The notes beneath the pieces are model-generated. The model did not search any database. It worked only from the letters and a program-made list of their open reading frames with translations, and was not told the origin of the DNA. A stretch of 64,000 nucleotides of DNA from Spongilla lacustris. Its lineage: Eukaryota; Porifera; Demospongiae; Spongillida; Spongillidae. Of this stretch, positions 34,140 to 47,172 are shown piece after piece (position 1 is the stretch's first letter; each line of letters begins with the position of its first letter). The position numbers and the translations under genes were made by a program. Location: positions 87,799 through 151,798 of the forward strand of contig CASHZP010000002.1 in the NCBI GenBank assembly GCA_949361645.1, read 5' to 3'.

Positions 34140-36027
34140 ATATATAGACAGTATAGCAATGGTCCAATCATTACAGGAATAGTACATTTGGGCGGTCTGT
34201 ACCTTTGTCTGAATGATCCATTCTAGCAAGCACATGTACTGCTGCAGTCCTGTGAATGGAGAAGTAACAATAAAACACAGTACACACATAAATGAATGAC
34301 ACACATCTATACTGCAGTGTGGACCTGACATACATCTACTGCAGTTGGGCCATATGGACCTGACATACAATACATGTATCAGCATCCATTCTATTTTATA
34401 CCTTGCTAAACATACAGGTTATAAAGATCAAACTCTCCACACCTACTCTCACCTCCCTGTATATAGATGGAGTTGTGTATAGGCATGGGAGCCATAGATA
34501 TGCACTACATGTATAGGTGCAGTAATTGTGGAGCGGATGCGTGTCATACCCATAAATGTGGAGTAGTCTGTACACGTGTTACCACTACATGCACATGTAA
34601 ACGATCTCTTGGGTCACATATACATGTAAACGCATAAATTTGGGGAGAAAAAAATGTTTTTTTTTTTTTAAATGCATGCAGCAGTCAGCAATCATCTTTT
34701 GACCAACATACAGGTACATGTAATGTGTGAACTACATGAGTACAACATCAGCCCCTCCCATTACCTTCCACCGCCCACTGCACATGCATACAACTGTACA
34801 TGTACATGATCACAGCTTGTGCAAAGGTAGGAACACATCGTCGCATCCTTGATATCTGGCCTTGTAACCACACCATTACATGTGAGCAGGTACCTAGAGG
34901 CCATCAGATCTCAGGGCCATCACCACAGGTTCGTTTGAAAATACGGTTTTAACAGCACCACTTTTCCCTTGTGTCTCAGCCCCGGACCGTATAATCATTA
35001 CATGGTCGGTCGTACATGTCCACACACTTACATGTAGCTTTCAGTAGCACACTAAACAACACTCAGTGAATGCTGCTTATAGCGCTATTTTGAGGCTGTT
35101 TCAACTGATAAACAATTTTCTCCCTGCAACTAATGCAACTTCAGAGCTAGTGCCCTTTGCCAAATTAAATCATATCTCAGGAGCAGTATGCCTCAGGCCA
35201 GGCTAAACTATACCAAACGATACACTACATTATCACCAATTAAGACATGATGGAGAGACTAGAGTAGAGATGAAGTGTACTACCCGGCAACGAGTACATG
35301 TACTGAAGAATGAAACAAGAAGAAGCACATTTGCTACATTTCCCTATGATGCTTCTTTTAAAATGATGTAAGGGGGCGAGCCCACCATATTAGGACAATT
35401 ATAATTGTTGGCAACATCTTCATGGTGGGCCTGCCCCCTTTTAATAATTCGCCGAAACCATGTAGCAACATTGATGATACTACTAAATCTATAGCAACAA
35501 TCTAGAGTCTAACTTACATGCAGTCAAATTGCAAACGGCGCGTATAATAATAATATGGCACGCCCATTTTAACCCCCCTCAGTGTACGCAAAGTTCTAAC
35601 TACTAGGGCAGGGGGCGGGTATGTGCTAGTCAGACGTCCTTCGACTTACCATACTATGACGTGGATTTGGTGCATTGTCTTACCTAAATCCTACATGTAT
35701 CATCAATCATGCAATTTTTATCTTGTCTACAAAGGGGCGTGGTTACTAAATACTATAGTACTAAAACCACCAATACCCCACCCCCCCCCACACACACACA
35801 CCTGCCTCAGCCCCCGTGATCATGCACTGGCAAAGGTTCTCACCGTAAGCATTGTTGAGCTGCTGCAGTGGTCAGGTTCCGGTTATTAAACAACTAGAGC
35901 ACGAATACAATAATTAACATTATACATGTACATTATATGTATATATGCATGTACAAGAGAAACATACATGTACATGTATGTATACAAGCCTGCTGAACTG
36001 AGGCAATAAAAGAGTACATATACCAAC
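34140..36027. other. No certain gene; one weak exon candidate
   Basis: A minus-strand candidate at about 34205-34247 (acceptor TTCACAG, LQQYMCLLEWIIQTK, donor GTAC) would end in phase 0 and could precede the pre-NACHT exon, but is too short to trust. 35355-35445 holds an imperfect inverted repeat (GGGGCGAGCCCACCAT and its complement). Confidence 0.4.
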
Positions 36028-36129
36028 CTTATCAGCCTGATTGACATTAGCTCCTGCTTCAATGAGTGTTGTAATACAAATATCATCATTACCAGAGGCT
36101 TGACATGAGGAGGTGGTGGGTGAGGGGAG
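36028..36129 (-). CDS. Ankyrin-repeat exon (34 residues)
   Basis: A 102-bp minus-strand exon, phase 0-0, with a strong polypyrimidine acceptor (CCTCCCTCTCCAAG) and donor GTTGGTA. It encodes LPSPTTSSCQASGNDDICIT, then TLIEAGANVNQADK. The second half (LIEAGANVNQADK) is a textbook ankyrin end; the first helix is divergent. Same phase as the exon at 39.1 kb. Confidence 0.75.
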
Positions 36130-36217
36130 CTTGGAGAGGGAGGGAGAAGATAATATGGCAATAAAGGCCCCACCATTTCCCCATGGGTACAAGTGTTCTA
36201 TGCCCCACCCATAATAT

Positions 36218-36392
36218 TGGAATGGATGGTCCCAATGTGCACAATAGGGATGGATGGTTCCCATGTGTACAATAGGGATGGATGGTCCCCATGTGTATAA
36301 TAGGGATGGATGATCCCCATGTGTACAATAGGGATGGATGGTCCCCATGTGTACAATAGGGATGGATGGTCCCCATGTGTACAATAGGAATA
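36218..36392. repeat. 28-bp minisatellite
   Basis: About six units, core GGGATGGATGGTCCCCATGT plus GTACAATA. It ends only 30 bp before the 33-bp array. Confidence 0.92.
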
Positions 36393-36424
36393 TACATGTA
36401 TCTCTCAAATATGACCACCCCACC

Positions 36425-36888
36425 CCACTCCCATATGGTCACCCCACCCCTCTCCATCCCTCCCATATGGTCACCCCTCCCATATGGTCACCCCACCCCC
36501 TCTCCACCCCTCCCATATGGTCACCCCACCCCCTCTCCACCCCTCCCATATGGTCACCCCACCCCCACTCCATCCCTCCCATATGGTCACCCCACCCCTC
36601 TCCATCCCCACTCCCTCTCCATCCCTCCCATATGGTCACCCCACCCCCTCTCCACCCCTCCCATATGGTCACCCCACCCCCTCTCCATCCCTCCCATATG
36701 GTCACCCCATCCCCTCTCCACCCCTCCCATATGGTCACCCCACCCCCTCTCCATCCCTCCCATATGGTCATCCCACCCCCTCTCTATCCCTCCAATATGG
36801 TCACCACACACCCTCTCCCTCCCTCCCATATGGTCACCCCACCCCCTCTCCATCCCTCACATATGGTCAACCCATCCTCTCTCCACTG
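36425..36888. repeat. 33-bp minisatellite, array 3 (about 14 copies)
   Basis: Same family as at 1.6 and 2.4 kb, with more sequence variants and two length variants near 36465-36480 and 36600. Peptide ORFs across it are artefacts. Confidence 0.95.
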
Positions 36889-37049
36889 AATATTAATATA
36901 TATTAACGATTAAAGTCAGTTAACTATTACATGGTATTATTATCAACAAACAGTTGGAAAACATATCTGTGCAATCAGATTTTCTTAATTTTCCAAATAC
37001 ATTGATAAAACTGATGAAAAGATTTTATTTGATCAAATATCACGTTATC

Positions 37050-38545
37050 CACTGTACTGCACGACCACATACATTGTACACTGTACTGTAGGACCACATA
37101 CATTGTACACTGTACTATAGGACCACATACATTGTACACTGTACTGTAGGACCACATACATTGTACACTGTACTGTAGGACCACATACATTGTACACTGT
37201 ACTGTAGGACCACATACATTGTACACTGTACTGTAGGACCACATACATTGTACACTGTACTGTAGGACCACATACATTGTACACTGTACTGTAGGACCAC
37301 ATACATTGTACACTGTACTGTAGGACCACATACATTGTACACTGTACTGTAGGACCACATGCATTGTACACTGTACTGTAGGACCACATACATTGTACAC
37401 TGTACTGTAGGACCACATACATTGTACACTGTACTGTAGGACCACATACATTGTATACTGTACTGTAGGACCACATACATTGTACACTGTACTGTAGGAC
37501 CACATACATTGTATACTGTACTGTAGGACCACATACATTGTACACTGTACTGTAGGACCACATGCATTGTACACTGTACTGTAGGACCACATACATTGTA
37601 CACTGTACTGTAGGACCACATACATTGTACACTGTACTGTAGGACCACATACATTGTATACTGTACTGTAGGACCACATACATTGTACACTGTACTGTAG
37701 GACCACATACATTGTATACTGTACTGTAGGACCACATACTTGTACACTGTACTGTAGGACCACATACATTGTACACTGTACTGTAGGACCACATACTTGT
37801 ATACTGTACTGTAGGACCACATACATAGTACACTGTACTGTAGGACCACATACATTGTATACTGTACTGTAGGACCACATACATTGTACACTGTACTGTA
37901 GGACCACATACATTGTACACTGTACTGTAGGACCACATACATTGTACACTGTACTGTAGGACCACATACATTGTACACTGTACTGTAGGACCACATACAT
38001 TGTACACTGTACCGTAGGACCACATACATTGTACACTGTACTGTAGGACCACATACATTGTACACTGTACTGTAGGACCACATACATTGTACACTGTACT
38101 GTAGGACCACATACATTGTACACTGTACTGTAGGACCACATACATAGTACACTGTACTATAGGACCACATACTTGTACACTGTACTGTAGGACCACATAC
38201 ATTGTATACTGTACTGTAGGACCACATACATTGTACACTGTACTGTAGGACCACATACATTGTACACTGTATTGTAGGACCACATACATTGTACACTGTA
38301 CTGTAGGACCACATACATTGTACACTGTACTGTAGGACCACATACATTGTACACTGTACTGTAGGACCACATACATTGTACACTGTACCGTAGGACCACA
38401 TACATTGTACACTGTACTGTAGGACCACATACATTGTACACTGTACTGTAGGACCACATACATTGTACACTGTACTGTACATAGGACCACATACATTGTA
38501 CACTGTACTGTACATAGGACCACATGCATTGTATACTGTACATGC
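37050..38545. repeat. 29-bp minisatellite (about 51 copies)
   Basis: Highly homogeneous unit TACATTGTACACTGTACTG plus TAGGACCACA. A few variants recur: TTGTATACTG, CATGCATTG, CATACTTGTA and TACATAGTAC. Because 29 is not a multiple of 3, three consecutive units give an 87-bp (29-codon) period, producing 388-508 residue spurious minus-strand ORFs. Confidence 0.97.
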
Positions 38546-39022
38546 AAAGTCGTTCCCATCTCCACACGCAATCAACTTGCGTAGTACACATTACATGTGT
38601 ACTTCCATCACTAAAGCCATACAAATTCACCCTCCTGGTTCTACATGTACATGTAGCTCATATTACAACACACACAATATTCTACTGACATACAAATGTA
38701 TCTCCCTGTTCACCCGCACCACAAGACACACATCAGGAACATGCCTCGGTATTACTTACTGTTAAGGAGCATGCTTAGGCATGACCTGGCTTGCTTAGGT
38801 GTTAATTATACATGTGTTGGGCATGCATGTTCTAGAACTTTCTATTGGCTATTTAAGCATTTCACAGTGTGTATGATTCAGGAATAGACGTCAGTGTGCA
38901 ATCTCTTCGTGCTCTACTGTAGTTTGACATAGGCTGTATTGCTTTGTATCGCTGTGATTTCCCTGCAATATTATATTCTTTGGACATCCTGAGTACTTTC
39001 TAACGAGAAACACAACACTTAC
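38546..39022. other. No gene seen
   Basis: Unique sequence between the 29-bp array and the ankyrin exon; presumably intron if the flanking ankyrin exons belong to one gene. Confidence 0.45.
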
Positions 39023-39121
39023 CTTATCCTTAATGTTAGCATCAGCCCCCCCTTGCAGGAGTGACTCCACACACTTGGTGTGTCCTTCCTGTGATGCCCC
39101 CATGAGAGCAGTCCTACCATC
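39023..39121 (-). CDS. Ankyrin-repeat exon (33 residues)
   Basis: A 99-bp minus-strand exon, phase 0-0, between acceptor TTCTATTACAG and donor GTAAGTG. It encodes exactly one canonical 33-residue repeat: DGRTALMGASQEGHTKCVE then SLLQGGADANIKDK. All ankyrin signature positions are present. With 36028-36129 it forms a pair upstream (minus sense) of the NACHT exons, in matching phase. Confidence 0.88.
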
Positions 39122-39639
39122 CTGTAATAGAATATACAAGTATTTACATGTACATGTACATGTAATATACTGTACCAAGGACAAACACACTTCACACAAG
39201 AGCCTTCACCAAATTAGTTTTTAAGTGGTAAGGTCTTTTCTCAACTCCACAATGAAATGCTTTATTTCGACAGCAGTGATATTTTCTTAGCATGCACAAG
39301 TTGAGACAATGCTTGACATCTACATGTACATGTATAACACTATCATTTACATGTAAGAATATGAACAGTGCTTTATACATGCATATCATAAAGTTTACAC
39401 CATTATACATGTACATGTAAATGTACATCAAGGTAGTACCATGTTACCATAATATCGTACTACAGGTATGTACATGTATGATGGCATTACGTTAGGAGTA
39501 TAATAAAATGGCTACGCGCAGCAGGCCTTAGGCATACATGTACATGTATGGTAAATGATCAGCCAAAATGACTGACTGTGACAATAAGTGATTAGCCGTG
39601 TCATGAGATAAGAATGCAACACCATAAATGCACAACGAT
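39122..39639. other. No gene seen
   Basis: Contains several ACATGTACATGT palindromes (39149, 39320, 39410, 39540). No exon recognised. Confidence 0.45.
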
Positions 39640-39815
39640 TTTAACAGTCCTATTTTTAGCACTTTTGTAGTACGTACATTTTATGTTGCTAAGTATAGGA
39701 CTGTTAAAAGATTTCGTACCATCGTTGATCCCTTGTTCCCTTCCTTTTTACACCACCATTGCCTTCAAATCCTATATACCACTAACTTTCTCAGAGAGAA
39801 TGTTTTTATATATTG
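39640..39815. mobile_element. Foldback MITE, right arm plus loop
   Basis: Contains the loop region (AACAGTCCTATTTTTAGCAC to TATAGGACTGTTAAAAG) and the complete right arm (CACCACCATTGCCTTCAAAT, CTTTCTCAGAGAGAATG); most of the left arm is missing. Confidence 0.8.
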
Positions 39816-40094
39816 TTTCATTCTTTTTTTTCATAAGTGACTGCTACTGTAGTATACAGGTGTACATGTACATGTACTTTGCAACCCGTACATACTAATA
39901 CAATGTACAAGTAAATACGATTGTATGACAGAATCCAGCCGTTGTAATTCCCATGTATATTGCCTAGCAACACAATGTTTAAAGTTATGTTACATTTGGT
40001 GCTGTTATAGTTCCAAACTCGCGCGCCAAGCTTTCCGTCTTAGAAGCTTGCATCTCGTCTGAGTTCAGTTCATAACGCCGCCTCATAGAAGCTC

Positions 40095-40262
40095 GCACAT
40101 TATATTCCTATATTTACACTTAGTAGAACGGCATTGCATTTATGTTGCTAAATATAGGAATAATTATTGTATCTCCATTCCCTTGATCTCTTCCTTTTTA
40201 CACCACCATTGCCTTCAAATCCTATACACCACTAACTTCTTCAGAGAGAATGTTTTTATACA
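40095..40262. mobile_element. Foldback MITE fragment abutting a minisatellite
   Basis: Diverged loop (TATTCCTATATTTACAC, TAAATATAGGAATAAT) and right arm ending in GAGAATGTTTTTATACATG. The 23-bp minisatellite begins within about ten bases of the arm's end. Confidence 0.8.
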
Positions 40263-41880
40263 TGTATCTTGTAAACTACATACACTTGGTCCTATAAACT
40301 ACATACACTTGGTCCTATAAACTACACACACTTGGTCCTATAAACTACACACACTTGGTCCTATAAACTACATACACCTGGTCCTATAAACAACATACAC
40401 CTGGTCCTATAAACTACATACACCTGGTCCTATAAACTACATACACCTGGTCCTATAAACTACATACACCTGGTCCTATAAACTACATACACCTGGTCCT
40501 ATAAACTACATACACCTGGTCCTATAAACTACACACACTTGGTCCTATAAACTACACACACTTGGTCCTATAAACTACACACACTTGGTCCTATAAACTA
40601 CACACACTTGGTCCTATAAACTACATACACCTGGTCCTATAAACTACATACACCTGGTCCTATAAACTACATACACCTGGTCCTATAAACTACATACACC
40701 TGGTCCTATAAACTACATACACCTGGTCCTATAAACTACACACACTTGGTCCTATAAACTACACACACCTGGTCCTATAAACTACACACACTTGGTCCTA
40801 TAAACTACATACACTTGGTCCTATAAACTACACACACTTGGTCCTATAAACTACATACACTTGGTCCTATAAACTACATACATGTACACTTGGTCCTATT
40901 AACTACACACACTTGGTCCTATAAACTACATACACTTGGTCCTATAAACTACACACACCTGGTCCTATAAACTACATACACTTGGTCCTATAAACTACAT
41001 ACACTTGGTCCTATTAACTACATACACTTGGTCCTATAAACTACACACACTTGGTCCTATAAACTACACACACTTGGTCCTATAAACTACACACACTTGG
41101 TCCTATAAACTACACACACTTGGTCCTATAAACTACATACACTTGGTCCTATTAACTACACACACTTGGTCCTATAAACTACACACACTTGGTCCTATAA
41201 ACTACATACACTTGGTCCTATAAACTACATACACTTGGTCCTATTAACTACATACACTTGGTCCTATAAACTACACACACTTGGTCCTATAAACTACACA
41301 CACTTGGTCCTATAAACTACACACACTTGGTCCTATAAACTACACACACTTGGTCCTATAAACTACATACACTTGGTCCTATTAACTACACACACTTGGT
41401 CCTATAAACTACACACACTTGGTCCTATAAACTACACACACTTGGTCCTATAAACTACACACACTTGGTCCTATAAACTACACACACTTGGTCCTATAAA
41501 CTACATACACTTGGTCCTATAAACTACATACACTTGGTCCTATAAACTACATACACTTGGTCCTATAAACTACACACACTTGGTCCTATAAACTACATAC
41601 ACTTGGTCCTATAAACTACACACTCTTGGCCCTATAAACTACATGTACATACACTTGGTCCTATAAACTACATACACCTGGTCCTATAAACTACACACAC
41701 TTGGTTCTATAAACTACATACACTTGGTCCTATAAACTACACACACTTGGTCCTATAAACTACATACACTTGGTCCTATAAACTACATACACTTAGTCCT
41801 ATAAACTACATACACTTGGTCCTATAAAGTACATACACTTGGTCCTATAAACTACACACACTTGGTCTAATAAACAATGG
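40263..41880. repeat. 23-bp minisatellite, array 2 (about 70 copies)
   Basis: Units of ACTTGGTCCTATAAACTAC with CACAC/ATACAC variants. Blocks of CACCTGG variants (40370-40540, 40620-40735) and CCTATTAAC variants (about 41000-41400) are clustered, indicating local copying of multi-unit blocks: the run at about 41000-41160 is repeated at about 41230-41400. It begins eight bases after the donor of the exon at 41888-41934. Confidence 0.97.
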
Positions 41881-41887
41881 TACTTAC

Positions 41888-41934
41888 TGCTTCTGCAGAC
41901 AGTGGGTGTGGTGATGTCCTCCCATCATCATGTC
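41888..41934 (-). CDS. 47-bp cassette exon, copy in cassette 2
   Basis: Minus-strand, phase 1 to 0, acceptor TTTGTGTAG and donor GTAAGTACC; encodes GHDDGRTSPHPLSAEA. Its copies are at 16382-16428 and 48056-48102. The first four codons (GHDD) and last three (AEA/TEA) are the best conserved. Probably part of the cytoplasmic tail; no known motif. Confidence 0.58.
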
Positions 41935-42186
41935 CTACACAAACAAGATGGTTTCCATAGTTACATTTGCATACATGGCACCAGGTACTCAGACAACATA
42001 ATTAGCACATCAAATACAGGATATCAGAGACCTATACTGAACACAATTGTGTTTACCTGAACTGTACCTACCACCAAATCATTAATAAGGATCTTATGTA
42101 AAGGCAAAATTCCTCAGGAATGCATATGTCTCTTGTCACACAACTCTTGAGTCCTTAAAAAAGCCACACCCACATGTACACTGTAC

Positions 42187-42308
42187 CTTCTTTCTGAGGT
42201 GAAGATGTCAACATGCCCACCACCACACCATCACAAGAAGGCATGTAGGTACTTGTAGCAGGAAGTGGAGAAGTAGCAAAACCTGGAGTTTTCATCCCAT
42301 CAGAAGAA
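42187..42308 (-). CDS. Ser/Thr/Pro-rich exon of cassette 2
   Basis: A 122-bp minus-strand exon, phase 2 to 1, acceptor TTATCTTCAG and donor GTACAGTG. It encodes SSDGMKTPGFATSPLPATST, then YMPSCDGVVVGMLTSSPQKEG. The end is homologous to the exon at 49730-49852 (SSPQEEG), and 70 bp of flank downstream of both are also alike. Function unknown; low-complexity linker or tail. Confidence 0.5.
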
Positions 42309-42344
42309 CTGAAGATAAAAAACCAGCCAAAAATGGATACACAT

Positions 42345-43690
42345 GTACACATACAACATGTAGGTCTACACATATGACACACACATTACATGTAGGTCTA
42401 CACATATGACACACACACATTACATGTACACATACAACATGTAGGTCTACACATATGACACACATATTACATGTACACATACAACATGTAGGTCTACACA
42501 TATGACACACACACATTACATGTACACATACAACATGTAGGTCTACACATATGACACACACACATTACATGTACACATACAACATGTAGGTCTACACATA
42601 TGACACACACACATTACATGTACACATACAACATGTAGGTCTACACATATGACACACACATTACATGTACACATACAACATGTAGGTCTACACATATGAC
42701 ACACACACATTACATGTACACATACAACATGTAGGTCTACACATATGACACACACATTACATGTACACATACAACATGTAGGTCTACACATATGACACAC
42801 ATACAACATGTAGGTCTACACATATGACACACACATTACATGTACACATACAACATGTAGGTCTACACATATGACACACACACATTACATGTACACATAC
42901 AACATGTAGGTCTACACATATGACACACACATTACATGTACACATACAACATGTAGGTCTACACATATGACACACACACATTACATGTACACATACAACA
43001 TGTAGGTCTACACATATGACACACACATTACATGTACACATACAACATGTAGGTCTACACATATGACACACACACATTACATGTACACATACAACATGTA
43101 GGTCTACACATACATGTATGACACACACATTACATGTACACATACAACATGTAGGTCTACACATATGACACACACATTACATGTACACATACAACATGTA
43201 GGTCTACACATATGACACACACATTACATGTACACATACAACATGTAGGTCTACACATATGACACACACACATTACATGTACACATACAACATGTAGGTC
43301 TACACATATGACACACACACATTACATGTACACATACAACATGTAGGTCTACACATACATGTATGACACACACATTACATGTACACATACAACATGTAGG
43401 TCTACACATATGACACACACATTACATGTACACATACAACATGTAGGTCTACACATATGACACACACATTACATGTACACATACAACATGTAGGTCTACA
43501 CATATGACACACACACATTACATGTACACATACAACATGTAGGTCTACACATATGACACACACATTACATGTACACATACAACATGTAGGTCTACACATA
43601 TGACACACACATTACATGTACACATACAACATGTAGGTCTACACATATGACACACACACATTACATGTACACATACAACATGTAGGTCTT
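42345..43690. repeat. 47/49-bp minisatellite, array 2 (about 28 copies)
   Basis: Same unit family as 3590-6250, with two units carrying a CATACATGTATG insertion (43109, 43351) and a few truncated units (42395, 42800). It lies between the exons at 43.7 and 42.3 kb, that is, in the intron of cassette 2. Confidence 0.96.
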
Positions 43691-43714
43691 ACATCAGTAA
43701 TAGTATAAACTTAC

Positions 43715-43784
43715 TTGTTTTTTATCAATGTCTCCAATTCATCATTTGTGGCATCGGATGTACAGGTATGGCTGGATTCATTAC
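43715..43784 (-). CDS. First exon of cassette 2
   Basis: A 70-bp minus-strand exon, phase 1 to 2, acceptor GATGATTACAG and donor GTAAGTTT. It encodes NESSHTCTSDATNDELETL then IKNK. The counterpart in cassette 1 is at 49528-49582; they share the acceptor region, the SE.S/ES.S start, the ETL segment and the AAC-AA exit. Polar, acidic, no known domain. Confidence 0.52.
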
Positions 43785-43904
43785 CTGTAATCATCAGATA
43801 GAGAGAGGAGTGAGCCCTTATCAGAGATTATTGGGAGTGCCAATGCTAGTAAGGTTACAGTTAAATACTAACACATATTATACACTCCACACACCTAATT
43901 GTGA

Positions 43905-44055
43905 TGATGTTGTAGGGAGAGTGATGGTGTTGTAGGGAGTGATGGTGTTGTAGGGAGTGATGGTGTTGTAGGGAGAGTGATGGTGTTGTAGGGAGTGATG
44001 GTGTTGTAGGGAGAGTAATGGTGTTGTAGGGAGAGTGATGGTGTTGTAAGGAGAG
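43905..44055. repeat. 19/21-bp minisatellite
   Basis: About seven units of GATGGTGTTGTAGGGAG with or without an extra AGT, so unit length alternates. Confidence 0.9.
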
Positions 44056-44529
44056 TGTATCAGAACCCCAACTTTACTACATGTATTTCTAAACTCATAA
44101 AACCCACTTTAAAAGCGGTCTTAAGGGGGGAGGGGGCAACACAATGTAGAGGTACTATAGCCAATAAGGAAACACCCAGGGATAGGGAATGAAGAACCAC
44201 CCACACAGTGGGCTTGGCCCAAATGTACAATGCGTACCAAACCTACACCATGATTTGTTAAGGGTTTGCAGTCCAATCAGAGTGCAGCATTTCATGGGGA
44301 TATCACCTAATTAGCATGCCCAAGTGTCAAATATTCACAGCTACACCTGTATGTGCAGCTGGTTTTATGGAGTATGAAGCGAGGCTACCCTTCTATGAAG
44401 CCTGAACAACATGAAGTCTCTGGTTCAAATGAATGATGTCATACGTACACAGATTGCACATGCATGACATCATCATAAAGTATATAAATGTCATTTTGGG
44501 TAGGGAGATGTTCCTACCCACACCTGTGT
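44056..44529. other. No gene seen
   Basis: Unique sequence with a short poly-G near 44130. No exon recognised. Confidence 0.45.
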
Positions 44530-44735
44530 AAGGCTCTAGCCATGTACATAGCCCTAGCCATGTACACGACCCTTCAAGGCTCTAGCCATGTACATGTACA
44601 CAGACCCTTCAAGGCTCTGGCCATGTACACAGACCCTTCAAGGCTCTAGCCATGTACACAGACCCTTCAAGGCTCTAGCCATGTACACAGACCCTTCAAG
44701 GCTCTAGCCATGTACACAGACCTGTCAAGGTTCTT
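44530..44735. repeat. 29-bp minisatellite, array 2
   Basis: Seven or so units of GCCATGTACACAGACCCTTC plus AAGGCTCTA, same family as 14905-15090. Its right flank (CGGCAGAGTACATTAACCC) also occurs inverted near 14680-14700. Confidence 0.92.
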
Positions 44736-45042
44736 AGCGGCAGAGTACATTAACCCCCTAATGCACTCGAACATGACTCGCGAGCGACTCGCGTGCGGGT
44801 GTGAACTTGTGGGTGGACGGCACTGTACACATGTACATGTACATGTACATGTACATGTGTGTATGTATGGAGTATGACTAACAGGGGGAGCCTGGGTGGG
44901 TGAGAGGGGTGTGGTTTGTCTTGCCAGCGAGGGGATATGAGCTATCAAAAAAATTCATTACATGTATGCCTTAAATCGACTTCAGGGCAGTGAAATTATT
45001 TTAAAATGTACCCCTCCTCCCAACACACACACACATCCTCAC

Positions 45043-45072
45043 CATGACGACACTGTGGTGTTGTACTGTCTT
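45043..45072 (-). CDS. Possible 30-bp mini-exon
   Basis: Minus-strand, acceptor CTCATGCAG, donor GTGAGG, phase 0-0, encoding KTVQHHSVVM. A duplicate at about 15125-15151 keeps the donor and HHSVVM, but has a changed acceptor. The conservation could simply reflect duplication of non-coding DNA. Confidence 0.25.
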
Positions 45073-45288
45073 CTGCATGAGCCTAAATGAGGTAAACATG
45101 GGAATGATAAATAAACCATCATGATCATCATACATGTATTAATACTAATAAACATACAACATAACAATAATAACAACTATTCACAGACATACATGTACAT
45201 GTACATGTACATGTAAGCAACACAAAAAAGCTTTCCATCTGCTCTGTACCCAAAGAACCCATAACAGATGCAGCATTACCAAAAATGT

Positions 45289-45500
45289 TAGGTTGATTGA
45301 CAAAGATCTTTTACAAATTTTAGGTTGATTGACCAAGATCTTTTACAAATTTTAGGTTGATTGACCAAGATCTTTTACAAATTTTAGGTTGATTGACCAA
45401 GATCTTTTACAAATTTTAGGTTGATTGACCAAGATCTTTTACAAATTTTAGGTTGATTGACCAAGATCTTTTACAAATTTTAGGTTGATTGACCAAGATC
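45289..45500. repeat. 32-bp minisatellite
   Basis: Seven almost identical copies of a unit containing AGGTTGATTGACCAAGATC and TTTTACAAATTTT. Only the first differs (GACAAAG). Confidence 0.95.
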
Positions 45501-46849
45501 TTTAGAGTCCCTGTGCCCGAAGACTCTATGGCTATACGAGTGAAGATATGGCCAGGGTTCAGATGGGCATACTTCTGGTGTTTCTTGCGTTCTAATATTA
45601 TTATCATCATTAAAATTACAAACAGGCGGAACCAGGATTTCAGGGCGAGGGGGGGGGGGGAGGGTGGGGCATGCCTACTCCCAGCTTGGGGGTATCTCCC
45701 GTACCATCAGGATATGGGAGAGCTCTCCCATACCATCAGGGTATGGCGCGGAGACCCAGCTGCTTTGCAACTTTTGCACGTTTCAAGTCAATAAAACATA
45801 GCATATAATCTTACATAAGAAGCCCCTGTAAATAATGCAGTGAAGCTACATGTAGTATCATACTAATTTATGCTGCATAATTAATGAACCATACTTTGCA
45901 GGGGGTATACTCCAGCCATTAAGGCACTGAACATTCGAAGAGCAAAAGCAGAGGGGTTGTTAAAAGATGTTCGTGCCATTAATGCAATATAAATTATCAG
46001 AAAATGATATTGTAGCGGGGATAAGGCATCATAGTGCTACTTCAGAACCCTATTTCTATTATATCTCTTAAAATCACACAAAACAGCATGGCCTACACTG
46101 TATACCAGTAGACCTCAATGGTAGGTGTGTTATCAGCCGATTGTCCAAGCAGATTCATTTGCCTAAATACCCTCTACCTTGAGTGGATAATACATATATG
46201 TCTGAGGCATATATGGGGGACCTATCCTCAATGGCAATTGAATCAAATCACAAATAAGGTAATTTATAGCCCCAGGCGAGGGGGGGGGGGGGGGGGCAAA
46301 AAAAAAAGCTATAGACACCATCCCAAAAATTCTTAAAACCAAGGGCCAGGTCAACCCCCCCCCTCCGCCTTCAAACACGCCCATTTTTTGACCACGCCCC
46401 TTAGAATAATTACGTAATTGACAATTGACCACACCTACAATTAAGATAATATTACAAATTGAAAGCAGGCTTCGTTGCGGATCGCTGTTGTAGGTGTTGT
46501 CACAAGGTTTGCGGTACTCCAACAAGATTTTGAAGAACGGCACGCATTATCGTTCATGATTTGGTAAAGTACTCGTTTAAACAATAGCAGGCGGGGCATG
46601 CTCGCGTGAGGCGTGACCTCATGCATGTTACTTAGTACCAGGTGTATCCGTGGCTTACTTAGTAGCGTTATTATAGTTTTTATCTTTACATTGCTTTGCG
46701 ACGCTTCAATTGTTGCACTAAGCCACGCCCACGAATTGTGTCTCAGTCATGTGATAATATGCTTTCCACAATGAAATAGCTTACAATCGCACTAGATAGG
46801 CAGTTAAGCCATATCTTTGCACGAATTGGACACCCATGAACACTACAAA
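45501..46849. other. No gene seen; poly-G and short-element fragments
   Basis: A fragment at 45620-45700 (GGCGGAACCAGGATTTCAGG) resembles the starts at 7541 and 25768. Poly-G runs occur at 45650 and 46280. No exon recognised. Confidence 0.45.
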
Positions 46850-47172
46850 CAATAAGTGTCTTTCACATTTCTGAGTTACATATAAATGTACATACAAGTA
46901 CAGGTTCTGATGAATGCACTTGCCTGTACTAGAGGGCAGGTACAAATGTCATACTGGTACCTGGTTATATTAAGCCAACCCAATGTAAAAAAAAATGAAG
47001 GGAACAAGATATAAAAAACAAGTTGGTGGTATATAGGATTTGAAGGCAATGGTGGTGTAAAAAGGAAGGGAACAAGGGATCAACGATGATACAAGTTTTT
47101 TGTAACAGTTCTATATTTAGCACTTTTGTAGTATGTCGTTGCTAAATATAGGACTGTTACAAAAAAACTTGT
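46850..47172. mobile_element. Duplicated segment plus foldback MITE interrupted by a minisatellite
   Basis: 46850-46985 matches 14236-14345. A MITE arm and loop follow (TTGAAGGCAATGGTGGTG, TATATTTAGCACTTTTG, AATATAGGACTGTTAC). The second arm stops after ATCATCGTTGATCC, where the sequence switches directly into the 23-bp minisatellite. Confidence 0.8.

Noticed and set aside
36975..38630. Minus-strand ORFs of 388-508 residues (CGPTVQCTMYVVLQYS repeats)
   Set aside because: Translated 29-bp minisatellite; all three frames give the same peptide repeat.
42345..43690. CRISPR-like array of regular repeats
   Set aside because: Units are contiguous with no unique spacers, no cas genes, and the DNA is eukaryotic.
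45489..45794. 101-residue plus-strand ORF beginning in the 32-bp array
   Set aside because: Starts in a minisatellite and runs through a poly-G and repetitive fragment; not supported.
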